64,000 bases of DNA from Melieria omissa (Eukaryota; Arthropoda; Insecta; Diptera; Ulidiidae), in assembly GCA_963971225.1 (NCBI GenBank), contig OZ020267.1, positions 54,081,590 through 54,145,589 of the forward strand. Reading direction: 5' to 3'. The notes beneath the pieces are model-generated. The model had not been told where the DNA came from. It made no database searches and was given only the letters and a program-made list of their open reading frames with translations. A program made the position numbers and the translations under genes. Positions 22,131 through 33,715 of this stretch are shown here, piece after piece (the first letter of the stretch is position 1; the number at the start of each line of letters is the position of its first letter).

Positions 22131-24109
22131 CATATATCATATCATATCATATCATATCATATCATATCATATCATATCATATCATATCATATCATATCAT
22201 ATCATATCATATCATATCATATCATATCATATCATATCATATCATATCATATCATATCATATCATATCATATCATATCATATCATATCATATCATATCAT
22301 ATCATATCATATCATATCATATCATATCATATCATATCATATCATATCATATCATATCATATCATATCATATCATATCATATCATATCATATCATATCAT
22401 ATCATATCATATCATATCATATCATATCATATCATATCATATCATATCATATCATATCATATCATATCATATCATATCATATCATATCATATCATATCAT
22501 ATCATATCATATCATATCATATCATATCATATCATATCATATCATATCATATCATATCATATCATATCATATCATATCATATCATATCATATCATATCAT
22601 ATCATATCATATCATATCATATCATATCATATCATATCATATCATATCATATCATATCATATCATATCATATCATATCATATCATATCATATCATATCAT
22701 ATCATATCATATCATATCATATCATATCATATCATATCATATCATATCATATCATATCATATCATATCATATCATATCATATCATATCATATCATATCAT
22801 ATCATATCATATCATATCATATCATATCATATCATATCATATCATATCATATCATATCATATCATATCATATCATATCATATCATATCATATCATATCAT
22901 ATCATATCATATCATATCATATCATATCATATCATATCATATCATATCATATCATATCATATCATATCATATCATATCATATCATATCATATCATATCAT
23001 ATCATATCATATCATATCATATCATATCATATCATATCATATCATATCATATCATATCATATCATATCATATCATATCATATCATATCATATCATATCAT
23101 ATCATATCATATCATATCATATCATATCATATCATATCATATCATATCATATCATATCATATCATATCATATCATATCATATCATATCATATCATATCAT
23201 ATCATATCATATCATATCATATCATATCATATCATATCATATCATATCATATCATATCATATCATATCATATCATATCATATCATATCATATCATATCAT
23301 ATCATATCATATCATATCATATCATATCATATCATATCATATCATATCATATCATATCATATCATATCATATCATATCATATCATATCATATCATATCAT
23401 ATCATATCATATCATATATCATATCATATCATATATCATATCATATCATATCATATCATATCATATCATATCATATCATATCATATCATATCATATCATA
23501 TCATATCATATCATATCATATCATATCATATCATATCATATCATATCATATCATATCATATCATATCATATCATATCATATCATATCATATCATATCATA
23601 TCATATCATATCATATCATATCATATCATATCATATCATATCATATATCATATCATATCATATCATATCATATCATATCATATCATATCATATCATATCA
23701 TATCATATCATATCATATCATATCATATCATATCATATCATATATCATATCATATCATATATCATATCATATCATATCATATCATATCATATCATATCAT
23801 ATCATATCATATCATATCATATCATATCATATCATATCATATCATATCATATCATATCATATCATATCATATCATATCATATCATATCATATCATATCAT
23901 ATCATATCATATCATATCATATCATATCATATCATATATCATATCATATCATATCATATCATATCATATCATATCATATCATATCATATCATATCATATC
24001 ATATCATATCATATCATATCATATCATATCATATCATATCATATCATATCATATCATATCATATCATATCATATCATATCATATCATATCATATCATATC
24101 ATATCATAT
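22131..24109. repeat. (ATATC)n pentanucleotide array, ~2.0 kb
   Basis: About 395 copies of ATATC (TGATA on the other strand). It is essentially perfect from 22131 to 23413, more than 1.28 kb without a substitution. The last third has six short two-base slips (ATATATC) near 23414, 23432, 23645, 23741, 23757 and 23935. The open frame through it (a repeating five-residue unit) is an artefact of a 5-bp repeat lacking stops. Confidence 0.98.
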
Positions 24110-25486
24110 TCATATTAAATGTGAATCAGCTGATCTCAGGCTTTGGCCAGGACCCTCTCAACAGACTCTTTCTCTTATTTGCAATCACCTAATTTTTTGC
24201 AAGTTACCTAAGAAAACCTAAAAAAATAATCACAGAATTTTATTTCGAATCCTCAGAGATTAAGTACTTTAAATTTCAATAGCAGAATCATGTTCCCCCA
24301 AGTCTATTTTCCCCACATTGAATTTGTTTCTTTGACTTTCGGTGTTGATTTGTCTTTTTTCTTGCTCACGTAGCAGCAAAGATGCGTTTACATATATATA
24401 CACTGGTCTATGTATGATATATGAATGTACATATGTATGTAGTAGATGTGTGTGTGTATATTTGTGTTAAACTAACTGAATTTTATATTTCCCCAACGTA
24501 TTTATTATCAATTCCTGCAACGTCTAAGGTAAGTTAAACGTTTACAACGCATTTGGAGTTTCTTGGAAAACTCATTTAATATGCAAAAATGACAGCAAAT
24601 GTCGATAAATACAGTGAATTCGAAGAGGCAAAAAAAAAGCAGCCTGCAATGCTGCGCAAAAACGCTCTACTTGGTAAAAGTTCTAGAGTCCTTTGGTGTG
24701 ATCCTTCTTACCGACTACCATTGACTGTGTTTTAAAGAGAAGAATTAATGTGTTCTTAAAATAGTCAAACATTTATAATAGTTAGAAACTTTGTTAATGT
24801 TATGAGAATGTCGAAGCGTTGCTCTTACACGTGTGGCTCACATTCTTACTTACATATATATTTATGCGATTTTGTGCGCTGTTAATTCATTGAGCCAACT
24901 GGATGCTCGACGAATCGCAAAACGAGTTTCATTTTAATTAATTGTCTTTAGGTAAATTACGCCAAAGCAACAACAAAAACAACAGCAACGTTTCGGCACT
25001 TTCAACCAGTGCTGCCAGTGTCGGCAGTCGGAATTGCTGGGCAATTACATATTGACAGGCAGGCAGTCAGTCGAGTTGGCGCAGTTTTCAACCATATTAA
25101 TTACAACTATGATTGAGTGCTGTTCATGGTTAATGATTGCCGTATTTACGGCAACGCGAGGGTTATTAATTAGTGGTGTCATAATTTTTAGTCTATGGAT
25201 AGTCAGTGAGTTGTTGTGAAAATATTGTAAGTCGAAGAGTGGTAATTTTGCTAGCGAGGGGGGCGGGGGCAGGAGAGAAATAAATCAACCAGGCCATTAT
25301 TAGGTGCTAACAACAATCGAAACTGACCTCTAAACTAACTCTGGAATGAGCTCACACAACATGCATCCATGTAGCAGATGTGGGTTGGAGGACATGTCGA
25401 GACTGAGCAAAAATTGTGTTCTGTGGTCTCGAACCTAGACTAGACTAGAAACATTGAAGATCTAATCGACATTTTAATGACATAAA
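24110..25486. other. Non-coding stretch
   Basis: AT-rich, with ACATATGTATGT-type runs near 24425-24470 and a short G-rich patch (25256-25275). A cysteine-bearing fragment near 25355-25410 (HPCSRCGLEDMSRLS) faintly resembles a LINE zinc knuckle but is too short to call. Confidence 0.4.
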
Positions 25487-25590
25487 AATACCACGAATGA
25501 TGCAGTAGAAGAACCACCTGTAGGCAATCTCGATCAGTTAAGCTAAGATGGTTCTTTGTCCCAGTCGCAGAACTTTGGGATGGGTGACAG
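25487..25590 (+). other. 5S-rRNA-like fragment
   Basis: The blocks TACCACGAATGATGCAG, TCGATCAGTTAAGCTAAG and CTTTGGGATGGGTGACAGCAC occur in the order and spacing of the insect 5S rRNA internal region (ACCACGCTGAATACA, CCGATCACCGAAGTTAAGC, CTTGGATGGGTGACC). Divergence is high, so it is at best a pseudogene or the head of a 5S-derived SINE. It ends about 6 bp before a TTAA-flanked element. Confidence 0.35.
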
Positions 25591-25600
25591 CACTAGTTAA

Positions 25601-27005
25601 GGGGGGGGTTAGGGGTTTACACTTTCGAAAAATCGAATTTTTTTTTTGGTCTTATCTTATTGTTAAACATTTCAAGAATATATTCTCAAAATTGTAAGTC
25701 GATCGGAGCAAAACTCTTCAAGTTACGGTCTATAGTAACTTCCCTTCCTTTATTCTCTTCTATCGCGTTTTTCTCAAAACTACTTTTTCAAAGTCCGTGA
25801 TCACTGTCATTTAAAAACTACTAAACGTAATCATTTGAAACTTGGTACACATTTTCTACATATAAAATACCTCCCCCCAACGTTTAGTAAACAATCCTTT
25901 TTTTACATTAAGGAGGTTTCCCACCCACAAAATGGCGGAATTTTTTGGGGAAAATAGCAGTTTACACTTTAGATGGCCACCAAAAAATTGTAAATGAAAA
26001 AAAAAATAATCGGAGAACGTTGGGGGGAGCATTTGATAATACTTTGACTAAATTCTAATGGCTTTTGATTTCAGATAATTTCCGACCGAGATACAGTGAT
26101 CACCGCAAATTGTATTTTTTCAAAGACGTTCCGGGGCAAGCTCTCTCACCGCCTTGTTTTGTAATATTTCTGCATGAAAAAATTACAAAATATTGTTAAA
26201 AGTATGCTTAATAATGTACAAATGATTTAAAAAAACTTGATCCAATCATACTTTCAAAAAAAAATTCATTAAAAAAGCGATTGTTTTGCGCTGAAACCCT
26301 CCTCTAGTACAAACGGTGTTTTTTAAAGCTTTTTTTGGGATTTTTTTTTTCAGAAACTGCAAATGATAATGAGATAATTCTTCGTATATTTATTCTTTAC
26401 ATATTGAATTATAAAAATTTGTTTCACGTGCTACCGCGAACACTGTTGGGGTCCGCCAGCTGAGTACCGGCCATGTTTTTTTTGTAAGGGTGCGTTTGCG
26501 CCATCCTAACTTAGTCCCTGTTCATCTGAAATGTAATCCAAACATTTTCTCTTAAAAAGCATTACTCCAGTTAAAGGATGATCTATACAGAACCCGATCC
26601 GATCAAAATTGGACCTGCGGCATCGTTTTAACGTATTTCGAAATTCACCCTGTTTTTTGCTCTAAAAACTCCCCCCAAAAAATCTGCTAGTCAATGGAGC
26701 GCAATCTCCGTAGGTTAACCCGTGACGCAAAACGTTTTGAATACAGCAAAACAAGAATCAAGTGAATCGGTCAATTAGTTTCGACGGAATCATGGTGCAA
26801 TGTTCAAAAAATGTGTTTTTGAGAAAAACGCGTTTAAAGTTTTAAAATCGTGTTACCGCGTAGTGAACACGGTAACACGCGTACCGCGACGTTTACGAAG
26901 TAGACAAAATCCGTTCGTATACTTTTTCTATGATAGTTAAACTATAAAAATATGAAATAAAAACAAAAAATCGATTCTTTCAAAATTTAAAACTAGAGGA
27001 CCCCC
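25601..27005. mobile_element. TTAA-flanked element with G-run ends, 1.4 kb
   Basis: TTAA at 25597-25600 and 27006-27009. The left end reads GGGGGGGGTTAGGGGTTTAC and the complement of the right end GGGGGTCCTCTAGTTTTAAA. Both then run into TTT(C)GAAA.AATCGA.TTTTT, giving an imperfect ~45-bp inverted repeat. Non-coding inside. A near-repeat of the end (CTGAAACCCTCCTCTAGTAC at 26291) could mean two elements are nested or fused. Similar end design to 27619-28271. Confidence 0.55.
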
Positions 27006-27023
27006 TTAAAAAAATTATATGAA

Positions 27024-27200
27024 CAGTACTTTTCGCTTAAAGCGAACTTCGAGGGACTGGCAGAATGGTTAATTTTAACTGAGAGTTAGAAAGTTAACTG
27101 AGTTCGTAATAAGCGAAAACTTAAAGCGCGTACTTTTGAAATTGGTTCGTTTTAGGCGGAATTTCGTTTTAAACGGGTTCGTTATAAACGAAAAATGCTG
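27024..27200. mobile_element. pogo/Tigger-like MITE, 177 bp
   Basis: The left end reads CAGTACTTTTCGCTTAAAGC (followed by GAACTTCG) and the complement of the right end CAGCATTTTTCGTTTATAAC (followed by GAACCCG). Imperfect TIRs of about 28 bp. The right flank is TA; the left flank TA is lost (GAA). The interior repeats GCGAA/TTCGT words. Family assignment is inference. Confidence 0.6.
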
Positions 27201-27618
27201 TATACAATTATATTTTTGTAGTTTTTTATTTTTGAAGTTTAATTCTTTTAAAATGACGCATATTATAAAAAATAATTTGAGAAGATTCTTTTAACTTTTG
27301 TTAAATTTGTTTGTTTATTTGTTAAATATTTTTTTTACATTTATGAGAAAGTCATTTCATTTATCTGGCAACATTGACAAGAGTATTGAATCAAGCAAGT
27401 CGTTGAACATGGATTCATCAGTATTAGTAAAGATTTTCACCAACTTGGAAAAAGTACAGTACCAATATAGGACAAAAGACGCCCTAAGGTCTGAACGAAG
27501 GATTTGTCGCTGTAGTTTGCCTAAACATTTATCTTTCTTTAGTATTTTAAATAAAAACTTTGATAGGTATTTTCCAAAATATATCGAAATATAATAAGAA
27601 GAATATTAAAATACTTAA
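27201..27618. other. Non-coding AT-rich stretch
   Basis: A 98-codon frame (27298-27594) has no recognisable domain and AT-driven composition; not supported as a gene. Confidence 0.4.
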
Positions 27619-28271
27619 GGGGGGCACTCCATGAAATGGTTTAAAAAAATCGATTTTTTTTTAGCTTTAATCGAAAGATAAATTATCCGAGAACATTATT
27701 GCAAAGTTTCAAAGTCGAACTCTGAAAACTTTCGGAGACACAGTTCTTTCATCGACGCGCGCTCAGCCACACCAAGTGTTACGAATAACTTTGGAACGCG
27801 TTTCCTCAAAAACACGTTTTTGTAGTCCGTCCACATGATAAAAAAAACTACTGAACCGATCTACACGAATATGTACTCGTTTTGTAGGATATTGAACAGA
27901 GAAGTGCATGAAATCTATTAAACAAATTTTTGTTCCTGTTTTTTTAATAAAGAAAAGTAAGAAAAAACTAACTTTTTTGTGGTTTATATGGCTTTGTTGC
28001 TAAATGTTGACAATTTTTATAGTTTTTGAGGTTCAAGCACTTGCGACAAGTCTGCTGATTAATTTGATATATAATTTGTATGTTTCAGACTTTAACTTCG
28101 GACTTCAATATGTTTGCCATTTTTAATTTTTTTTATGTATAACTTTTTTTGTTTAACTTTTAACTAATACCTACAGATGGTCAAAACGGATTGTTGCTGT
28201 CTCTTTCTTTTTTTTGTACAGTAAAATAAAGAAAAGTGGTAATTTTTTTGAGCGTTTCATGGAGTGCCTCC
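27619..28271. mobile_element. TTAA-flanked element with GGGGGGCACTCC ends, 653 bp
   Basis: TTAA at 27615-27618 and 28272-28275. The left end reads GGGGGGCACTCCATGAAATG and the complement of the right end GGAGGCACTCCATGAAACGC, continuing to an A-run; about 32 bp of inverted repeat with few mismatches. No transposase. The target is piggyBac-like, but the G-first terminus is unlike the usual CCC start. Confidence 0.72.
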
Positions 28272-28275
28272 TTAA

Positions 28276-31200
28276 TGCAAAAGCGTTTATTACAACTCAA
28301 AAATAGCAGAAAAATTACTTTATTGGCATTTTCCCTTAACGCATTTTCAGTGAGCTGAGCACATGGCTGCAAAATGTAAATTAAATTTTACGCTGTGCTG
28401 CGGTCGACCGCAATATGTGCACAACGTTCCACAACACTTTGCAACGATGGCATCTAATCAAATCAGGACAAATGCAACTGAAATGCAGCAAAATTGATGC
28501 GAGCAAATAAAGCACAAAAGCATAAATGCGGATCTATGTGTGAGTGTGTGAGCTGAATGTGTGTGTGAGTGCGCGCGCTGCAGGCAGCTCAACTTGGCTG
28601 TGCCAGGCAAATTATAGTCCAAAATTACTGCAACAGCCGATTGCTCGAGCGAGTGGCGGCTGTGCTGACGGAATGGCAGACTGGCTGACTGGAAGTGTGC
28701 AATGCATTTGGCGCAGCGCCAAGTAGTCGCAGCGACTTGTTTGCATTGCTTAGTCGGTGAATGTGATTAAATGCAACCAGAGGTACATACCTCTACACAC
28801 ACACACACACATACATACATAGACATATTTGTACGCTCATATTAATGAGATTGTGCATGTTTGTGTGCACCTCAAACCTAACTAATTAAAACTTATGTGA
28901 GGTGAATGCTGCAAGTACGTCAAAATGTGTGTGGTTGGGTATCTTCGAGGAAGATTTAAGAAGAAGATATCTATTTACTTAGAATACTTTCTCACTTTTA
29001 CTGTAACACCTTAACCTATGTGTGTTCTCTCCATTGCCGATTTTATATATTTTTAAATAGAAAACTTAGTCACACATTCCAACTGTTTCTTCCTCAAAGT
29101 CTAAATAATCGAACTTGTTTACATTTTTCCCCATGGACATTCGAATTGTTGCGACCTTCCAGTAAAGCCCAAACCAAACACATATCGTCAACAAAGAATC
29201 GGTAAATAGTTGCACTACTTGTTGATCTATCGATTTGCGTGGGACTTGCCATGTCACCAACTTTACAAACATTCAATCGATTAATTGAAAACGAAACAAG
29301 AAAATCAACAACAAATATTTACAATTCGATTCATATACAAAAGCATACAGAGTTATCAATGCGTTAACGCAGATATTCTCGTCTATATATGTCAGGTTTT
29401 TTGTTCATTGTTATTGTTGTTGTTGCTGGGTAATCAATTTGAATTTGCGTGCCAGCTGCGCAAACAGGTGACACCGAAGCGGCGAAAAAGTCAAAACCCA
29501 ACAACAAATTGTGCACCTTTAGGCCACCGGGAAAATAGTAGAATTTTGTTGCTGACGCTGAAGCAATTCAATTCAAGAGTGTTGTGCCAGGCACAGCGGC
29601 AACAGCAACACCAATAATAATAACAATAATAATAATAACAACGACAACAACAACAGCAATAATGCACACAATTGAAATAAAATAAAATGTTTCGAACATG
29701 CTCGCAAAAATTTATTCGAAGCACGTACGACAGCCGCAGCTACTGAAAACGATAGCAAAAACAACAATAGCGACAGCAGCAACAACGATAGCAATAGCGG
29801 CAAGGGCTGTTAAAGGTGTTGCTGTTGTTGTTGTTGTTGTCAGCGTCATTTGCCGCAATCATGCGGATGATGATAATGATAACTAATGACGCCGATGACG
29901 ATAACAGCAGCGGCCGGGCTGCTGCTCTGGATGCTGGTGACAATGTTAACGCTTATTGTTGTAGCTGCTTGTGTTGTTGTTCTCATTGTTGTTGTTGTTG
30001 TGCGCCAACGACAATGCCTCTATGGCTGACGATTATGCTGATTGCGTAAACAATTTCCAAAATGTTTTCATTAGACGTCAACTTTGATGGCTGACAATGA
30101 CGACGGCGGCAGTCGCCTAAAAGGGTTGACGCCAGTGTCCTGTGGCCTTGCCAACAAATAGCAAATAGCAAAAAATAAAATTCAACGAAAAAAGACTTGA
30201 TAACAAAACGAAAAGTGGCATCGGCAACGATCGTAAAACGTGGCTCCATTGGTGTCTATTAATGGCGCTACAAAAACAACTTCAAGTGTGAGTGCTGCGC
30301 AGTGCGTCACGGCGAATCTGTTTGCGTGTGAGTGGCAACGCATTCGTGTGTCCCAGCTTCCGACTAACCACTAAGCCTGACTGACCCTGAATTCTATTTT
30401 ATGCCTGCAACAGCGGCTGCAACATCACCAACTAACGCACTACCAACAACAACAACAACAGCAACACATCATTCAGCCAAGATTTGCACTTTATTGCAGC
30501 AAAGCTTGTTGCTTGTTGCACACTTTCACTGGCAGCTGTTGTCGTTCTTGTTTTGTCGCTTGTCAGTTGCAGATTATGGCTGTTGCAATGACACCAGCAA
30601 CAACAACAACAACCATATCTCTTACACACACATTGTGTTTTAGACGTAATTGTGCACATGTTGTTGCTATAATTGTTATTATTGTTATTATGGTTGCTGC
30701 CCGTTGTGGCGATAGCGGCATTAATGTTCAATGGCCATCACACGCATTCGGCCATAAATATCGAATAATTTCTGTTGTCGGTTGTGTGCGTCACAGTGGT
30801 GCAACATGTGTGGACGAAAGGTACACGAAATGGACCGTGTCGTCGTTATGTTGTAGCTGTCGTTGTTATGTTTAAATATTACATTTTTTAGCAAATCACT
30901 TAATGGCAACAGCACAAATTGGAGAAATGCATTAAGTGGTTTTGAAAAAAACTGTAGTTAAAGATTACAGCCCAAGGCCCGGAACTGTCTCCTGTCTATG
31001 TCTATGTAGTCAGTGTGGATCGGAGGAGAGTTCTGAGTACTTTTGAATACTGATCCGACATCCAGATGATCCGAAATCCAGTTAGCGCGTTGGCCCCGTT
31101 TTGATATCACCATTCCCGGTAGATGCTATAAGGTATACTGGTATTCTGACTTCTGGACTATTTATATACCAATATATCCAGTTCGAAAAGTTAATGAAGA

Positions 31201-31319
31201 AGAGTAGCGATTTTGCGATGCACTTTACTATCTTCTCGAAATACTGAAATGTTGGCTTTCCCAGCACTTTTCATCTCTTTTTTTGATAGAGCCGGACGGT
31301 TTGAATTCTCGCAGCTGTT
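28276..31319. other. Non-coding stretch dense in CAA/CAG/GTT runs
   Basis: 29400-30900 is packed with short AACAAC, GTTGTT and ATAATA tracts on both strands, giving many overlapping spurious frames of 60-120 codons. No domains and no consistent coding frame. A cis-regulatory role is possible but not shown by sequence. Confidence 0.45.
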
Positions 31320-31550
31320 TCAGCTGGTATTAAGGGGAGTTCCCGTTTTTTGAGCGTGCTCCGCAAAAGGCCAGTGGTCTGTGCTGACTGCACTCAGTCT
31401 TGCCACATCGCGACAGCCCAAGTTGGGAAAAAAACAGGCAAAAACGCTCGCATTGGAGGAAAAAAGTTGCGACTCTGAATTTGTGTTTACTTGTCGTAAT
31501 ATAGATAGACTAGCGAGACAGCAAATCAACTTTTCAAGTCTCTTCATCCC
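31320..31550 (-). pseudogene. LINE ORF2 segment downstream of RNase H
   Basis: The minus-strand frame reads FFPNLGCRDVARLSAVSTDHWPFAEHAQKTGTP..NTS. It corresponds to the R(D/N)V..LV.VLTGHWPIG.HA.RLGIP region that follows RNase H in Jockey/R1-like LINEs, just before the C-terminal zinc knuckle. The knuckle itself is not seen. It lies on the same strand as, and in the correct order relative to, the RNase H remnant at 33715-33240, with about 1.7 kb of unrelated DNA between. The two are probably halves of one element split by later insertions. Confidence 0.5.
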
Positions 31551-33122
31551 GTGACCTGGACTTTACAGCCTTTCAAAGTTGAACGTTTTATTATATTATT
31601 TTCACTTCTAGCAAATTATCGTTAACAAGCCTGTCTTCAGATGCCCGTAGAATCTATTTTAATGAAATCCCATAATTTTTCACATGTGGGGTTATGATAT
31701 TTAAGTAGTTAATATATCCAAAAATTGTATTTAAGAAATGTTTATTTTGACAAAAAAAAAATATCTAATATTTTCCTAATTTTTTTATAAAAATGAGAAA
31801 AATCGGGATTTTCTTTGGACTGTGACTTTTGAGATTCCACAGCATTCCACGAAATACGTATACACTGATTAGGTGGGACGTTCAGCTAAATGATGGTAAC
31901 AAACTTATCTGCGGAGTCCTGCGACTAAATGAATGCGAGCAATATTCGCAAGCCAACCCAAGCACTTTTTGTATTCAGTTCTGCTGAGCAACGATATATT
32001 TTTAATGGCTGAGCAAAACTATAACCTATGAAAAACAGCAAGGCTGGTGTTGAAAGGAGTAAATATGTATTTAAATGTATGGAATTGAGATATGTACATA
32101 TATATCGCATTGATTTATCTATGTCCGTCTGTTAATATGTCTTCCAATTCGTCTGTCTGATGGAAGGTATTCACAATTGCTTTCGAAAAAGTTGAGACAC
32201 GAAACTGAAATTTCGTACAAACACTTTGGAAATCACGAGAACAACATATTGCCTAAAATGGGCGTGGTTTGCCCAGGGTTGCCATATAAAGATATTTTTC
32301 AAATTATGAACTTTTAAATATTTACCGTCCGTTTAGTGATATTTTTGTCTGGAAATAGGTGTGACATGCCTCTTTAACCCCTTGAGATACATAATAAGTC
32401 ATTAGTTTAACTTTTAGTGAGGAAAGTTATACTTGTCAGTTAACCTTTTCCGTGCTTTATAAAAGTAAATGAATAGTTTAGATTTTTTTAAGAAAGAGTT
32501 TGCCTACTTTTATAAAAGTGGGCTAAGTGTCTCTAAAGAACATTTTAATGCATGACAACAAAATTTTAGCTTATTTTAATATTGTTAAAAATAAAGTCTG
32601 TATGGAGAGTAGGCGTGGCCGTGGGCGAATTTTTTTCATTTTTGGAATAAATCATCTTCTACTTATGGGAAACCGTTATGCGAAAATTCAATCCTTAATC
32701 TTTTTTATTTCCGAAGTTATTAAATCTTTTGTTATACACTCGGAAAACATAAACCGTGCTGCGAAAAAGTGCTCAAATTAAAAAACCCTCAAACACGTGT
32801 AACTTTATTTTTGATCTTCTACGAGAATCAGTTATCAAAATAATGAATTATTTTGTTTGCTTCTGATTATGCATATTTCTAAAACTCTTAACTTCCGACT
32901 GTAGGGTACCAGCTCCTGGTAAGGGAAATAAAAAAATTATTATATTATTATACCATACAATTCTCTGAAGAATTCTAAAGATAACAACGAAATTTCAGTT
33001 CTCTAGTGCAAAAACTATAAATTCTAAAGCTCAAAACAGGCGATGCGAGCGTTCCTGTCTGTTTTTTCCCAACGTGCGGCCCTTGTTTAAGAGGTTGGCG
33101 GTCCTGTTTTTATCGTTTGTAC
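31551..33122. other. Non-coding DNA separating the two LINE halves
   Basis: AT-rich, with GGGCGTGG-type words near 32258 and 32612. An imperfect run of microsatellite-like TTA (32935-32952) lies near its right side. It ends in the SINE-like 3' domain at 33123-33225. No gene. Confidence 0.4.
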
Positions 33123-33225
33123 AGGGCCTTCCACCCGCGTACAAAATTCACACGCACAACACGGGTGGTTGCGGGAAGCTAGGCCTTAGTCTCGCGTAAG
33201 CGGGCTGTCGTGCCAATCAATTATT
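33123..33225 (+). mobile_element. SINE 3' domain (truncated copy)
   Basis: Shares CRCACAACAYGGRTGGTTGC, TAGGCCTTAGTC and CGGGCTGTCGTGCCA with the SINE at 11079-11400, then a short ATTATTATT tail. The tRNA-like head (A and B boxes) is not found upstream, so it is 5'-truncated or a LINE 3' end sharing this tail. Confidence 0.6.
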
Positions 33226-33239
33226 ATTAATTACATAGG

Positions 33240-33715
33240 TCAAAGCGATTTACTGATTTTTTAAGGATCCCATCCTTTGCCACCTAGTGTTGGCTTTGGC
33301 AAAAAGACCTTGGAGACCTCGCTCTTGATGAGAGTGGGCCCTGACAAGCCTCTATCGAAGCCTCTTCGAGCCAGGATATTGGCTCTTTCGTTCCTTGTAC
33401 CCTGGCACCCATATCAGGACCAATGGGCCAGCTCTGTGAGGACTCTCTCTGCATTTCCGCACTAGTTTTGACGATAGAATCGACGAGTTCAGTGCCTTGA
33501 TCGTGGATAGGCTGTCGGAGAGAATGGTAATGTGACTTTCTGCTGGAAGACACTTGAGATATTCGAGAGCTGGATAGATGCATTTAATCTTAAATGTTCG
33601 GAGAAGATTTTTGCTCCATCTTAAAGCTATCTGTGTAGATTGTGGCGCCCAGGTTATTCAGGATACACCCTTCTTTCGTTCCAGGCGGATGGGGCTACAG
33701 ATGTTGTAGTTTTTT
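33240..33715 (-). pseudogene. LINE RNase H domain remnant
   Basis: On the minus strand, an early piece (about 33650-33620) reads NLGATIYTDSFKM, matching the first RNase H motif YTDGSKM. After a gap, about 33592-33360 reads ALEYLKCLPAESHITILSDS, LSTIKALNSS, and GPLVLIWVPGYKE. These match the LSDS catalytic-Asp motif and the WVPGH motif (His replaced by Tyr). A final ANTRWQRMG matches the conserved segment after RNase H. One stop and small deletions are present. The family is a Jockey/R1-like LINE with RNase H. The adjoining 31550-31320 piece continues it. Confidence 0.72.

Noticed and set aside
22049..24118. 689-codon open frame
   Set aside because: It is a read-through of the (ATATC)n array; a 5-bp repeat without stops stays open in all three frames of that strand.
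26715..26738. TTAACCC followed by CAAAACGTTTTG as a fifth palindrome-tagged terminus
   Set aside because: The palindrome is shorter (12 bp) and its centre is only ~13 nt from CCC, unlike the 22.5-23.5 nt of the others.
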